DNA from: Algoriphagus aquaeductus
GTDB taxonomy: Bacteria > Bacteroidota > Bacteroidia > Cytophagales > Cyclobacteriaceae
Assembly: GCF_003253485.1 (NCBI RefSeq)
Contig: NZ_QKTX01000001.1
Location: 1 to 64,000 of the forward strand
DNA length: 64,000 nt
Reading direction: 5' to 3'
Shown here: positions 1 through 8,340 of the stretch, in pieces
Layout of the letters: each line of letters begins with the position of its first letter
Position numbering within the stretch: the first letter of the stretch is position 1
Position numbers and translations under genes: made by a program
Notes under the pieces: generated by a model
Told to the model about the DNA's origin: nothing
Seen by the model: the letters and a program-made list of their open reading frames with translations, nothing else
The model's database searches: none

Positions 1-240
1 CTGTTTGGATTGTATGAGTTTAAGCCGCCGATCAATGAGACTTGGGCCTTATACAGCCGGATCCAATTTGTCTATAATCAGGGATTGGCAGAAAATCAAC
101 ACAACCGATCCTTTCTATACCTGCGCTTGGGATTGAAAAAGGGGCCTTTAGGATTTGGATTAGGCGCAAATTGGGATCAATACGGACCGGAAAAAGTGGC
201 TAAGGACAACTTTGGAGTGTACACCCGATGGGAGTTTTAA
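1..240 (+). CDS. C-terminal end of an outer-membrane-type protein (partial)
   Basis: The frame is open from base 1, so the gene starts upstream; a TTG at position 10 is not a credible start. The visible 79 residues have alternating polar and hydrophobic stretches (FLYLRLGLKKG, FGLGANW) and end on an aromatic residue in VYTRWEF. That is typical of the last strands of a beta-barrel recognised by the Bam machinery. It could be a porin-like protein or the end of a periplasmic lipid-A-modifying or acyloxyacyl-type barrel; the fragment is too short to choose. No terminator was recognised after the stop codon. Confidence 0.6.
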   Translation: MFGLYEFKPPINETWALYSRIQFVYNQGLAENQHNRSFLYLRLGLKKGPLGFGLGANWDQYGPEKVAKDNFGVYTRWEF

Positions 241-566
241 AACTAAGCGGGTGAGTAACTGAACCAATGCCAAATGAATTTCGAAAGCGAACTTATACTC
301 CCAGGATCGAAATACCCCCCATTCAGAAATTACAAAAGACTATCAGGGGAAGGATTTTGTTATTGATGTAAAATAACCTTTAGATCACCGGGCCTATTTT
401 CCCCGCTGGGTCGAATCCCGTTGTTCGAGATTTGCAATCCCTATTTCTAGGCTCGATATTCCCAAAGAGCGGCTTCTAAATTCACTCAATTCCAGAGCCT
501 ACTCGTGATCCCGTGGCCTTTGATACAGGCGGTTTTTTGAGCCGAAAGAAAGGCGTTTTCCTATTT

Positions 567-1210
567 ATTCGTAAAAACAATGATGTGGGCGCGCGGGGAA
601 GACACAGCCCTGCCTTTGCCGGCAGGCAGGAGCGGGCCAGCGTCCGGCCCTGTGCGGTGAGGGCCGAGCGTCAAAAATTAATCCGGTGGATTAATTTAGC
701 GAGGAGCCGGCTTGTAGGGTGGACTGTGTCAAGGCTTTTCCTCCCCTGCATCCCGGCCCTTCGCTAGATTAGCCCACTGGGCTAATCATTTACGCTCAGT
801 CCCTTTTTGGCCTCAAAAAGTGACAAAGGAAAAATCACCGAGTGATCTCAAAAGGGGAAAAAGGTTGACTTTCATTAAAAAATCATAGTACCTGTCCGGT
901 GTGCTGGCTGGGAGACACAACTCCCAAACCTCCTTACTTCCCAACTCCCTTACATTCAAACTCTCCGTTTCATTGCGCTGGCAACCACTTTTTTTTTCCA
1001 ACCCATAACCCTACGCCAGCGCCCAAAATCACACATTTCATCTAAATCCCGGGGTTGAAACCCCGGGCTATTGAGAGGTTTGATCCCTTTGGGATCAGAT
1101 CTCGCTTCGATTCGTAAAAACAATGATGTGGGCGCGGAGGGCGATAGGGCAAGCCGTTAAGAAAATGTCCGGGTGGACATTTTTAGCTCAGGGCCAGACT
1201 GTAGCGCTGG
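567..1210 (+). repeat. Two diverged copies of a structured intergenic element
   Basis: An identical 27-base phrase beginning ATTCGTAAAAACAATG lies at 567-593 and 1110-1136. Each copy is followed about 25-80 bases later by a hairpin flanked by related sequence. In the first copy the stem is AAATTAATCC/GGATTAATTT (675-697); in the second it is AAAATGTCC/GGACATTTT (1162-1184). Further palindromes lie at 767-787 (GATTAGCCC/GGGCTAATC), 1049-1068 (CCCGGGG/CCCCGGG type) and 1083-1097 (GATCCC/GGGATC). No plausible gene was found: the open frames here have protein-atypical composition. The region 241-566 shows only a weak copy of the GGGTCG hairpin word near 410 and nothing else recognised. Confidence 0.55.
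971..1022 (+). repeat. Short inverted-repeat element, GCGCTGG family (copy 1)
   Basis: A segment of about 52 bp is bounded by CATTGCGCTGG and CTACGCCAGC(GC), so its ends form the inverted repeat GCGCTGG/CCAGCGC. Related copies lie at 54051-54102 (about the same length) and, with a damaged right end, at 35252-35300. The interior is AT-rich and carries the shared words TTCCAA and ATGACCCTAC (ATAACCCTAC here). No gene is contained. A small non-autonomous element or an RNA hairpin are both possible. Confidence 0.5.
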
Positions 1211-1221
1211 GAAATTCCCCC

Positions 1222-1700
1222 GCTGGGTCGAATTACAAATTCGACCCTATTATACTTAGGGATTTGCAATCCCATATTCCTTTGGACCAAGTCTGCTTTC
1301 CCCGCTTTGCGTGTCACCACTCACGGCAACCTGCCAAGTTGTCCTGCTTTTCCAGAAGCTGGACTCTATCTTTCGACAACTGGACAACCCAACAACAGGA
1401 CAACCCGACAACCTCCCTACTTCCTAACTTCCATACCCCCAAACTCTCATACTCCTGTTGTCCTGCTTCTCCAGAAGCTGGACCCCATCTTTCAACAACC
1501 CGACAACCGGACAACCGGACAACCCGACAACTTTACAACCGGACAACTCGACAACCCGATGCTTCGACTAGTCTCAGCACAGGCAACAGGACAACCACTT
1601 ACGCTTCACAGCTTACCACTCACAAACTTCCAAACTTCCCAACTCCCATCCTTCCTTACCCCCCAATTCCCATACCTCCCAAACTCAATCGAAAACGGAC
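1222..1700 (+). repeat. Composite intergenic repeat block: twin hairpin plus octamer array
   Basis: The block opens with two hairpins: GGGTCGAATT/AATTCGACCC (1225-1247) and GGGATT/AATCCC (1259-1273). It continues with two copies of the phrase CCAGAAGCTGGAC and tracts of 8-bp period made from variants of CCGGACAA and CCCGACAA (about 1370-1400 and 1495-1560). A phrase GCTTCGACTAGTCTCAGCAC follows, and the block ends in a C-rich tract of the CTCCCATA/CCTTCCTT type. On the + strand the tracts contain few G residues. An open frame of 220 codons crosses the block but only translates the repeats (TTRQPDN-like text), so it is not called as a gene. Confidence 0.7.
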
Positions 1701-1862
1701 TTCCTTGGCAAATCTGGTCATTACTTTTTTAAACCCTTTTTCAATCCACTTTTTCGTTCGGTTCGTATTTCTGAACCATGGATGAAAATCAATTGCCGAA
1801 TCCATCTTACCTTGCTAACTCAGCATTCAACCAAGAAAACTTTCCCCATCACAGATTCCTCC

Positions 1863-3080
1863 ATGAAGCGTTTCGCGTTCCTTAGCCTGATTTTTACCCT
1901 TGTTTTGTTTTATACCGCTTGCACTGAGCAAAAATCTTCCAGCGAAATCGACCTCTCGGACTGGAATTCCATCGATAGCCTCAGTCGCAATACCACCGTT
2001 CATTTTATGATGTGGCAGGGTTCACCTGCAGTCAATAAATACATCAATTCCTTCCTCATTCCCGAGGTCAAAAAGCGATTCGGGATCGATCTGAAAATTT
2101 CCGGTGGCCAAGGTCCTGAAATCGTCCAACTGCTCATGGGAGAAAAGCAAGCGGGAGTGAATTCCGGTCAGGTAGATATCGTCTGGATCAATGGGGAGAC
2201 TTTTTTTCAGCTCAGACAGATCGATGGGCTTTGGGGGCCTTTTGCGGAGCAGCTCCCAAATGCACAATACATCGATTTTGAAGATCCCTATATCGGGATT
2301 GATTTCCAACAGCCGATCAATGGGATGGAGGCCCCCTGGGGCAACACCCAATTTGCCTTGGTCTATGATAGCATCAAGCTTCCGAGACCACCCCGGACGC
2401 TCGATGAGCTCAGCCGGTTTGTAAAAAGCCAGCCCGGGACATTTACCATTTCCAACGATTTCAGCGGGATGAGTATGCTCAAATCCATGCTGGCCGAACT
2501 CGGGAGCTCACCGGGTAGCCTCAATGGGCCTTTTGACGAACAAAAATACCAAACGCTCGCCACCCAACTTTGGGATTGGATCAATGCTCATAAGCCGTAT
2601 TTCTGGAAAAATGGCGAAACTTTCCCTCGGGAGCATACCAAAATGGACCAAATGTTTGCTTCCGGAGAATTGCTGATTTCCTATGGGTTCAATGAAGGGG
2701 GAATCGAAGACAAGGTGCTTCAGGGACTTTTTCCTACCTCCACCCGAGGCTATGCCTGGAAAAACGGAACCGTTCACAACTCCAACTACCTCGGGATCAC
2801 CTACAATTCCCCCAATCGGGCAGGGGCTCTTCAGGTCATTAATTTCATGCTTTCCCCCGAAGCTCAACTGGTCAAAATGGATGTGAAGGGCATGAATTCC
2901 AATACTGTGCTGGAGATCAATCGTTTGCCTGAGGAGTGGAGACAAAAATTTGAGCAGGCTACAAAGCGGCAATATGGACCGACCATGCAATCTTTAGAGC
3001 CCTATTCCATCCAAGAACCTGCCCCGGAGTACATGCTTCGCTTATTTGAAGATTTTAGAAAATACGTCATTGAAAAGTAA
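1863..3080 (+). CDS. ABC transporter substrate-binding lipoprotein, YnjB-like
   Basis: This is a 405-residue protein with a lipoprotein signal: a short basic start (MKR), a hydrophobic run and the lipobox FYTA-C with Cys20. The start was placed at the ATG at 1863 because it gives this clean signal; an upstream in-frame start at 1782 would add 27 residues before it. The body resembles the YnjB family of solute-binding proteins (early VHFMMWQGSP, ISGGQGPEIVQLL and VDIVWINGETFF segments). It would capture the substrate on the periplasmic side and pass it to the two permeases encoded next. The permease gene overlaps its end. The YnjBCD substrate is not established, and the cluster suggests a nucleoside- or sugar-like compound. 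Confidence 0.85.
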   Translation: MKRFAFLSLIFTLVLFYTACTEQKSSSEIDLSDWNSIDSLSRNTTVHFMMWQGSPAVNKYINSFLIPEVKKRFGIDLKISGGQGPEIVQLLMGEKQAGVNSGQVDIVWINGETFFQLRQIDGLWGPFAEQLPNAQYIDFEDPYIGIDFQQPINGMEAPWGNTQFALVYDSIKLPRPPRTLDELSRFVKSQPGTFTISNDFSGMSMLKSMLAELGSSPGSLNGPFDEQKYQTLATQLWDWINAHKPYFWKNGETFPREHTKMDQMFASGELLISYGFNEGGIEDKVLQGLFPTSTRGYAWKNGTVHNSNYLGITYNSPNRAGALQVINFMLSPEAQLVKMDVKGMNSNTVLEINRLPEEWRQKFEQATKRQYGPTMQSLEPYSIQEPAPEYMLRLFEDFRKYVIEK

Positions 3081-3918
3081 ACCCGCATTCGGACTTCTTT
3101 TTTTCTTCCTGCTGGGACTTTTACCCTTTGCAGCGGCACTGGTCTACGCCCTGCTGTACAGTCTGGGTATCGTTGGGATTTTGAGCGAAGGGGTAAGTCT
3201 TGCGTATTGGCATCAGGTGCTTCAGTCCGGTGAGCTTTTGGGTTCTTTTCTTTACAGTGCCTTGTTGGCCGGTACCGGAGTAGTGCTCTCGGTGACTTTG
3301 GCTTTATGGATCAGTATGGGGCTGCGGACTTCCCTGCAACATCGGTTTTGGAGTTTGCTGCTGTACTTTCCCTTGGCGATTCCCGGTATGGTGGCCAGTT
3401 TTTTGTCAATTCAGCTCCTGTCCAAAGCCGGATTTTTCTCCCGTATTTCCATGAAACTCGGCTGGATTGACAGGCTGCAAGAGTTTCCGGATTGGATCAA
3501 TGACAGCTATGGGATTGGGATTATCCTGACTTTCGTCCTGATCGTTTCCCCGTTTTTCGTGATCCTTTTTTCAAATGTGTATCAAAACGAACGCATAGCT
3601 GAGCTTTCCACCTTAGCCTATTCCCTCGGTGCCCATGGCAAACAGGTATTTTGGCAGGTGACTTTGCCCATTCTCTTTTCCAAAACCAAACGGATCATGA
3701 TTTTGTATTTCATTTTCCTGTTGGGCTCGTATGAGATTCCTCTGGTCCTCGGGCAGGAGTCTCCCCAGATGCTTTCGGTGTTGATCATCCGGGAATTGAA
3801 GCAGTTTGATCTCAAATTGATCCCGGAGGGATATGTGGTGGCAGTAGCCTACACGGTAGTCATTGCCATCGCGGCTTTGCTGGTTTTCCGTAGAAGGGAG
3901 GTTCAGGTTCATGAATAA
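3046..3918 (+). CDS. ABC transporter permease 1, YnjC N-half-like
   Basis: This inner-membrane protein of about 290 residues has around six hydrophobic segments. It carries the cytoplasmic coupling loop of binding-protein-dependent permeases (ELSTLAYSLGAHGKQVFWQVTLP). In E. coli YnjC both permease halves are fused in one chain of about 510 residues; here they are separate genes. No ATG fits; TTG at 3046 or TTG at 3070 are candidate starts, both overlapping the end of the binding-protein gene. That overlap suggests translational coupling. It should form the pore together with the next gene product and be energised by the ATPase at 4681. Confidence 0.85.
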   Translation: MKILENTSLKSKPAFGLLFFFLLGLLPFAAALVYALLYSLGIVGILSEGVSLAYWHQVLQSGELLGSFLYSALLAGTGVVLSVTLALWISMGLRTSLQHRFWSLLLYFPLAIPGMVASFLSIQLLSKAGFFSRISMKLGWIDRLQEFPDWINDSYGIGIILTFVLIVSPFFVILFSNVYQNERIAELSTLAYSLGAHGKQVFWQVTLPILFSKTKRIMILYFIFLLGSYEIPLVLGQESPQMLSVLIIRELKQFDLKLIPEGYVVAVAYTVVIAIAALLVFRRREVQVHE

Positions 3919-4681
3919 GCTCAGGTACATTGTCCTGTCGGGTTTGGGACTGGGGATTCTATTTCCATTTGCCTTTTTGGCCATGCTGTCATTTTCGGGA
4001 GAGTGGTTTTTTCCGGAGGTGTTGCCCGGCTATTTTGGCCTGAAAAACTGGAAAGAAGTCCTAACCTCCGAGTCCGGCATGGGTATTAGTTTCGCTTCCT
4101 CCCTGGGTATTTCTTTACTCGTGGCAACCTTGGGAACGGGTACGGGATTTATCTGGAGCAAATCCATCGCCTACCATTCCCAAAAGGAAACCTGGCTAGT
4201 TTTGGCCTATTTTCCCTACATGCTTTCTCCGGTCGTATTGGCCGCTTGTCTGAACTTCTTTTTCCTCAAATCCGGTCTTTCGGGTACTTGGCAAGGTGTG
4301 GTTTTGGGGCAATATTTGGTCGCATTTCCCTATTCGGTCATCTTTTTTCAGGCCTTTTGGAATCATCGCACGAGACAGTTTGAACAACTGGTACTTACCT
4401 TGGGAGGCTCATCCCGACAGGCATTTGTCCAGGTGATTTTGCCTTTGGCCAAAGGGATGATTCTGGTCTGCTTTTTTCAGACTTTTTTGATTTCCTGGTT
4501 TGAATACGGGCTCACGGCACTGGTGGGAGTGGGAAAAGTTCAAACATTAACAGTCAAAGTCTTTTTATATATCAAGGAAGCCAATTTCTACTACGGAGCC
4601 ATTGCCTGTTGCCTCTTGGTCTGGCCTCCTGTTCTCCTGTTGTATTTGAATAAACGATTTGTCTATAACCGCCTGGTCTGA
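3911..4681 (+). CDS. ABC transporter permease 2, YnjC C-half-like
   Basis: This 256-residue inner-membrane permease has the coupling-loop signature FEQLVLTLGGSSRQAFVQVILP at its usual place two-thirds along the chain. The ATG at 3911 was chosen: it is preceded by a purine-rich GAAGGGAGG, a rare clear Shine-Dalgarno-like site in this window, and gives an N-terminus that starts directly with the first membrane segment. It overlaps permease 1 by 8 bases, and its TGA overlaps the ATG of the ATPase gene by one base. The two permeases presumably form a heterodimer. Confidence 0.87.
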   Translation: MNKLRYIVLSGLGLGILFPFAFLAMLSFSGEWFFPEVLPGYFGLKNWKEVLTSESGMGISFASSLGISLLVATLGTGTGFIWSKSIAYHSQKETWLVLAYFPYMLSPVVLAACLNFFFLKSGLSGTWQGVVLGQYLVAFPYSVIFFQAFWNHRTRQFEQLVLTLGGSSRQAFVQVILPLAKGMILVCFFQTFLISWFEYGLTALVGVGKVQTLTVKVFLYIKEANFYYGAIACCLLVWPPVLLLYLNKRFVYNRLV

Positions 4682-5412
4682 TGTTTCTTGAAATCAAACA
4701 GCTCTCCAAATCCTTCCAAAATGACTTGATCGTAGACCGGCTTTCCCTGTCTTTGGATCAACACCGCACCCTGAGCATTTTGGGGAAGTCGGGTTGTGGC
4801 AAGACTACCTTGCTCAAGCTGATTGCCGGTCTGGAAACTGCCGATCAGGGAAGTATCCGGGTGAATGGGGAGGACATGTCCGGCAAAACTCCCGCCGAGC
4901 GAAAAATAGTCTACCTCTACCAGGAAGATTTGCTTTTTCCTCATCTGAGCGTCCGGGGAAATATCGGTTTTGGACTAAAACTCCAAAAAATCCCTGCCTC
5001 CGACATCAAGGAGCAGGTGGACCTGATGATCCAGCGACTCGAACTGCAAGGCCAAGGGGACAAGATGCCCCATCAGCTCTCCGGAGGTCAGCGTCAGCGG
5101 GTATCTTTTGGCCGGGCGATCATCACTAATCCACGACTTTTGCTCCTCGACGAGCCCTTTGGAAGTCTGGATGTAGGGACTCGTCAGCGGATGCAGGAGT
5201 TGTTTAAAGAGCTTACCGCTCTCTATGGGATTACCTCGCTTTTTGTCACCCATGACCTCAAGGAGGCGATCCTGATGGGCGATGATATCGGGCTGATGAA
5301 AAAAGGAAGTCTTCAAGTTTACCCTGATAAACAGGATTTTTTACTCGATCCCGGGACCGGAGTCAGATCGGAAATCGAGTTTTGGGAATCCTTGTTAAAA
5401 CCTAACTATTGA
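4681..5412 (+). CDS. ABC transporter ATP-binding protein, YnjD-like
   Basis: This cytoplasmic ATPase of 243 residues has every motif in order: Walker A GKSGCGKTT (35-43), Q-loop around YLYQED (79-83), signature LSGGQ (133-137), Walker B LLLLDE (153-158) and the switch histidine VTHD (His191). The start overlaps the stop of permease 2 (TGATG), so translation is probably coupled. It completes the importer begun at 1863. The length matches simple single-domain importer ATPases, without the C-terminal regulatory domain of the maltose or polyamine type. Confidence 0.92.
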   Translation: MFLEIKQLSKSFQNDLIVDRLSLSLDQHRTLSILGKSGCGKTTLLKLIAGLETADQGSIRVNGEDMSGKTPAERKIVYLYQEDLLFPHLSVRGNIGFGLKLQKIPASDIKEQVDLMIQRLELQGQGDKMPHQLSGGQRQRVSFGRAIITNPRLLLLDEPFGSLDVGTRQRMQELFKELTALYGITSLFVTHDLKEAILMGDDIGLMKKGSLQVYPDKQDFLLDPGTGVRSEIEFWESLLKPNY

Positions 5413-5413
5413 T

Positions 5414-6334
5414 ATGCACCCTAAGAAAAAAGTATGGATCGACACCGATCTGTCAGTTGGCATGATCAGACACCGCCGTCCGGGTTATTGTGATGTGGAC
5501 GACGGATATGCCGTTTTGCAGTTGATGAAATCCGACCAAATCGAAATCACAGGTATCAGCGCGGTGTTTGGGAATACCACCATTGACAATGCCTTTATGC
5601 TTTGCGAGCAGATGAACCGTGACTTTGCAGGTGGGAAATATGGCGTATTCAAAGGGGCTGGAGAAGCCATTCAGCTGGCTAATGTGCAGACCAATGATGC
5701 GGTGGAGGCCCTGGCGGCCGCCCTTAAAAAGGAAAAAATGCACATCATGGCCATTGGCCCGGCTACCAATGTGGGCTTGCTTTTACTTCGTTATCCCGAA
5801 CTTGCCGGCCAAATATTGGAAGTGGTCCTCGTTGCAGGACGAAGAAAAGAGACCGATTACTTCTCCATCGGCAATCAGGGCAGAAGGGCTCAAGACCTCA
5901 ATTTTGACCTGGACAATGACGCCTTCCGGATTATGTTTGAGGCCAAAGTTCCGATCACACTTTGCCCATTTGAAATCTCCAGCAAGGTCTGGATTACGGA
6001 GGAGGACCTTAAAAATATGGATCAATTGGATCCCGCCACGCAATGGCTGGCCTCGGAATCCCGTCCATGGCTTGGACAATGGATCGAGCAGGGAGCCACA
6101 GGATTCAATCCTTTTGATGTGTTGGCCTCTCACTACCTGATCGCTCCGGATGACATTATCTCCGAACCCCGGCTTGCCTCTCTGGAAATCCACCTCGACG
6201 ATACCCTGCTGGATAATCCCAGAAGACAGTTCAAATCCTATTTGCTTTGTCGGGATGTTGGGCAGTATCCGGTTAAGTATTGTTACGATGTGGTTCCGGA
6301 CTATCATCAGCGTCTCCTTCAAACCTTCCAATGA
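5414..6334 (+). CDS. Nucleoside hydrolase family protein with an N-terminal insertion
   Basis: This 306-residue protein belongs to the inosine/uridine-preferring nucleoside hydrolase family, whose members split N-glycosidic bonds with a Ca2+-bound water. The calcium-site aspartates are visible but spread out: DTD at 10-12 and DVDDG at 27-31, with about 15 extra residues (VGMIRHRRPGY) inside what is normally the compact DxDxxxDD motif. A downstream GN (VFGNTT), an NFDLDND segment and a late PFDVL aspartate correspond to other conserved sites. No signal peptide is present, so it acts in the cytosol on imported substrate. It begins one base after the ATPase stop codon. The insertion beside the active site suggests a substrate other than ordinary nucleosides; this is inference. 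Confidence 0.82.
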   Translation: MHPKKKVWIDTDLSVGMIRHRRPGYCDVDDGYAVLQLMKSDQIEITGISAVFGNTTIDNAFMLCEQMNRDFAGGKYGVFKGAGEAIQLANVQTNDAVEALAAALKKEKMHIMAIGPATNVGLLLLRYPELAGQILEVVLVAGRRKETDYFSIGNQGRRAQDLNFDLDNDAFRIMFEAKVPITLCPFEISSKVWITEEDLKNMDQLDPATQWLASESRPWLGQWIEQGATGFNPFDVLASHYLIAPDDIISEPRLASLEIHLDDTLLDNPRRQFKSYLLCRDVGQYPVKYCYDVVPDYHQRLLQTFQ

Positions 6335-6337
6335 CCC

Positions 6338-7324
6338 ATGTTTAGCCTTTCATTAGACCCCATTTCAGTCCAGCAATTTCTTGTTGAAAAAAACTGGCTT
6401 TTCCCTGAGGAAGAGGTTCAGCAAACCGAAGTTCCCGGCGCAGGAAATATGAATTTCACGATTCGGGTCAAGACCAACCGTCGCACCTTTATCCTCAAGC
6501 AAAGTCGACCCTATGTGGAGAAATTTCCCCAAGTGCCTGCTCCGGCTGACCGGGTGTTGCGAGAGGGAGAATTTTATGGACTTACTGCCCGTATTCCGGC
6601 ATTGTCCGCCCGCACGCCCCAACTCTTGGCAATAGATCAGGAGCAGTCTGTCCTTCAGCTGGAAGACCTGGGAGTGGGTTCGGATTTTACGGGGATGTAT
6701 GCCGGAAACAAGCAACTTTCTGCCGAGGAGCTGAGCGGATTGCTGGATTTTATACTTGTCCTACACGATTCCTTTCAAGACCTTCCCGAAGCGGAGCGCA
6801 TCACCAATCGAGCTATGCGAACGCTCAATCACGAGCATATTTTTCATTACCCCTTTGTCAATGGAAACGGCTTGGATCTGGATCAGATCCTGCCCGGATT
6901 GGAAAAAAGTGCGGCTCCCTTACGCCAACATGCTCAATTGAAAAATCGGGTAAAAGCATTGGGAGTACAGTATTTGGCAGATGGCCCCTGCCTGCTACAT
7001 GGAGATTATTTTCCGGGAAGTTGGCTACAGACACCCAATGGGATTCGGATCATTGATCCTGAATTTTGTTTTTTCGGCCCAAGGGAATTTGAACTGGGCG
7101 TGATGCTGGCCCACTTGAAGTTAAGTGCCCAATCCGAAGCTATTCAGGATTTTGTTTTGGGCTATTATCGTCAAAAGTCTCCTTTGGACGAAGGCTTGGC
7201 CCAAAGTTTTGCAGCGGTGGAGGTGCTCCGACGCTTGATAGGACTTGCCCAATTGCCGCTCACGCTGAGCCTGGAGGAAAGAATTTCTCTGATGGATCAA
7301 GCCACCCGGACTTTGACTTCGTAA
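6338..7324 (+). CDS. Phosphotransferase resembling 5-methylthioribose kinase
   Basis: This 328-residue APH/choline-kinase-fold protein has a glycine-containing loop GAGNMNF (35-40), an ATP-anchoring lysine in ILKQ (Lys54), the catalytic HGD (221-223) and the metal-binding DPE (240-242). The context HGDYFPGS...IIDPEFCFFGP and the early LKQSRPYVEKFP are much closer to 5-methylthioribose kinase (HGDLHTGS, IDPEFAFYGP) than to aminoglycoside kinases. It follows the nucleoside hydrolase by 3 bases. An economical reading is that the hydrolase frees a pentose which this kinase phosphorylates; that is inferred from order and family only. A role in aminoglycoside resistance is unlikely. Confidence 0.78.
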   Translation: MFSLSLDPISVQQFLVEKNWLFPEEEVQQTEVPGAGNMNFTIRVKTNRRTFILKQSRPYVEKFPQVPAPADRVLREGEFYGLTARIPALSARTPQLLAIDQEQSVLQLEDLGVGSDFTGMYAGNKQLSAEELSGLLDFILVLHDSFQDLPEAERITNRAMRTLNHEHIFHYPFVNGNGLDLDQILPGLEKSAAPLRQHAQLKNRVKALGVQYLADGPCLLHGDYFPGSWLQTPNGIRIIDPEFCFFGPREFELGVMLAHLKLSAQSEAIQDFVLGYYRQKSPLDEGLAQSFAAVEVLRRLIGLAQLPLTLSLEERISLMDQATRTLTS

Positions 7325-7345
7325 ATCGCCAAAACGGCTCAGCCC

Positions 7346-8296
7346 ATGGAAAAAGACTTTGACCAAATCGAGCGGATTTATTGGGTTTTTACCCAGCTCT
7401 GCAATGACCAGTGTATCCATTGCTACAACAACAGCGGACCAAAAGGTGCCAAAATCACCGAGGAGGACTGTATAGCCATTATCGCCAATCTGCCCGATCG
7501 ATTGGAAAGGCTTACCCTGAGTGGAGGAGAGCCTTTGGCAGAAAAGAAAAAACTGTACCGGATTTTGGATGGGCTAAGGGAAAAGTACCAAAACCGGCTA
7601 TACATCGCTTTGCAATTCAACGGGGATTTGCTCACTCCGGAAATTTTGCAGACCCTGATCGAAAAGGGAGTGGACCGATTTTCCATAGCAAGTATAGATC
7701 GATACCATAAAAATGAAGGCAAGCGAAAGGAGGAACTCTCCGCGCTCTTTGAATCTTTTGGTATCCGATACATGCAGGGGCAGCCCGTGCTTAGCAAGTC
7801 TGAGCTCAACAGCCAAACCCGGGATGAATTGACCTATAGCTTCTTTGGAGCCACGGAAGATATGTGGTTAGGTGGCAATTGGGCGAGAGGTCGAGCCATG
7901 AAGCATGATATCTGGAAAAAAGATGGAACCCATAATTTTTGCAAGATTCCTTCCGGTGCTATTGCCTTTCTGGGAAACCCGGAGGTGGATATGGTCCAGG
8001 AAATTTCCATTCAACTCTGGCAAGTCAACCCCTGCTGCCCGGGAACTAAAGATCCCTTAGGAGATGCCAGGGTAGAAAAAGTCTCAGCCATCCTCAGGCG
8101 GGTTGCAGATTCCCCGGTGATGAAAAAGCTCAATGAAGGTGATATTTACGGAATCGGAGAAAGCATCGGTATTTCGACGGAATATGGACGGCAGCGCGCT
8201 GAGGCTTTGCAAAACGTCTGTCTTTGGTGCGATGAGTTTTTCACCAAGCATTTTGATATGGCCAGTTTATCCGCAAAATCTTCCGAAGTTTTGTAA
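7346..8296 (+). CDS. Radical SAM protein with C-terminal SPASM-like cysteines
   Basis: The 316-residue protein has the radical SAM cluster motif CNDQCIHC (Cys19, 23, 26; CX3CX2C) and the SAM-binding LSGGEPL (58-64). Further cysteines at 199, 230, 231, 292 and 295 (NFC, NPCCPG, NVCLWC) resemble a SPASM-type auxiliary cluster region. Members generate a 5'-deoxyadenosyl radical for difficult chemistry on small molecules or peptides. No precursor peptide gene was seen nearby, so a small-molecule substrate is favoured. It lies between the kinase and the DUF2064 gene in the same run of genes. The exact reaction cannot be read from the sequence. Confidence 0.85.
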   Translation: MEKDFDQIERIYWVFTQLCNDQCIHCYNNSGPKGAKITEEDCIAIIANLPDRLERLTLSGGEPLAEKKKLYRILDGLREKYQNRLYIALQFNGDLLTPEILQTLIEKGVDRFSIASIDRYHKNEGKRKEELSALFESFGIRYMQGQPVLSKSELNSQTRDELTYSFFGATEDMWLGGNWARGRAMKHDIWKKDGTHNFCKIPSGAIAFLGNPEVDMVQEISIQLWQVNPCCPGTKDPLGDARVEKVSAILRRVADSPVMKKLNEGDIYGIGESIGISTEYGRQRAEALQNVCLWCDEFFTKHFDMASLSAKSSEVL

Positions 8297-8340
8297 GCTT
8301 CCCGACATCCAATCCGAATTCTTTCCTCGTTTATTGCTCC

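Noticed and set aside
513..767. Open frame of 84 codons in the 5' intergenic region
   Set aside because: It covers the structured repeat element with palindromes and has no protein-like pattern or neighbouring gene link.
1123..1785. Open frame of 220 codons before the binding-protein gene
   Set aside because: It translates octamer repeats (runs of N, T, Q, P, R) and hairpin words; no domain, and the composition is unlike real proteins in the window.
2022..2990. Long - strand open frames inside the binding-protein gene
   Set aside because: They are antisense shadows of a well-supported coding region, with no family resemblance.
6338..7324. Aminoglycoside resistance phosphotransferase
   Set aside because: Active-site context matches methylthioribose kinase (IDPEF, LKQSRPYV) rather than APH enzymes, and it sits in a transport and nucleoside-hydrolase operon.
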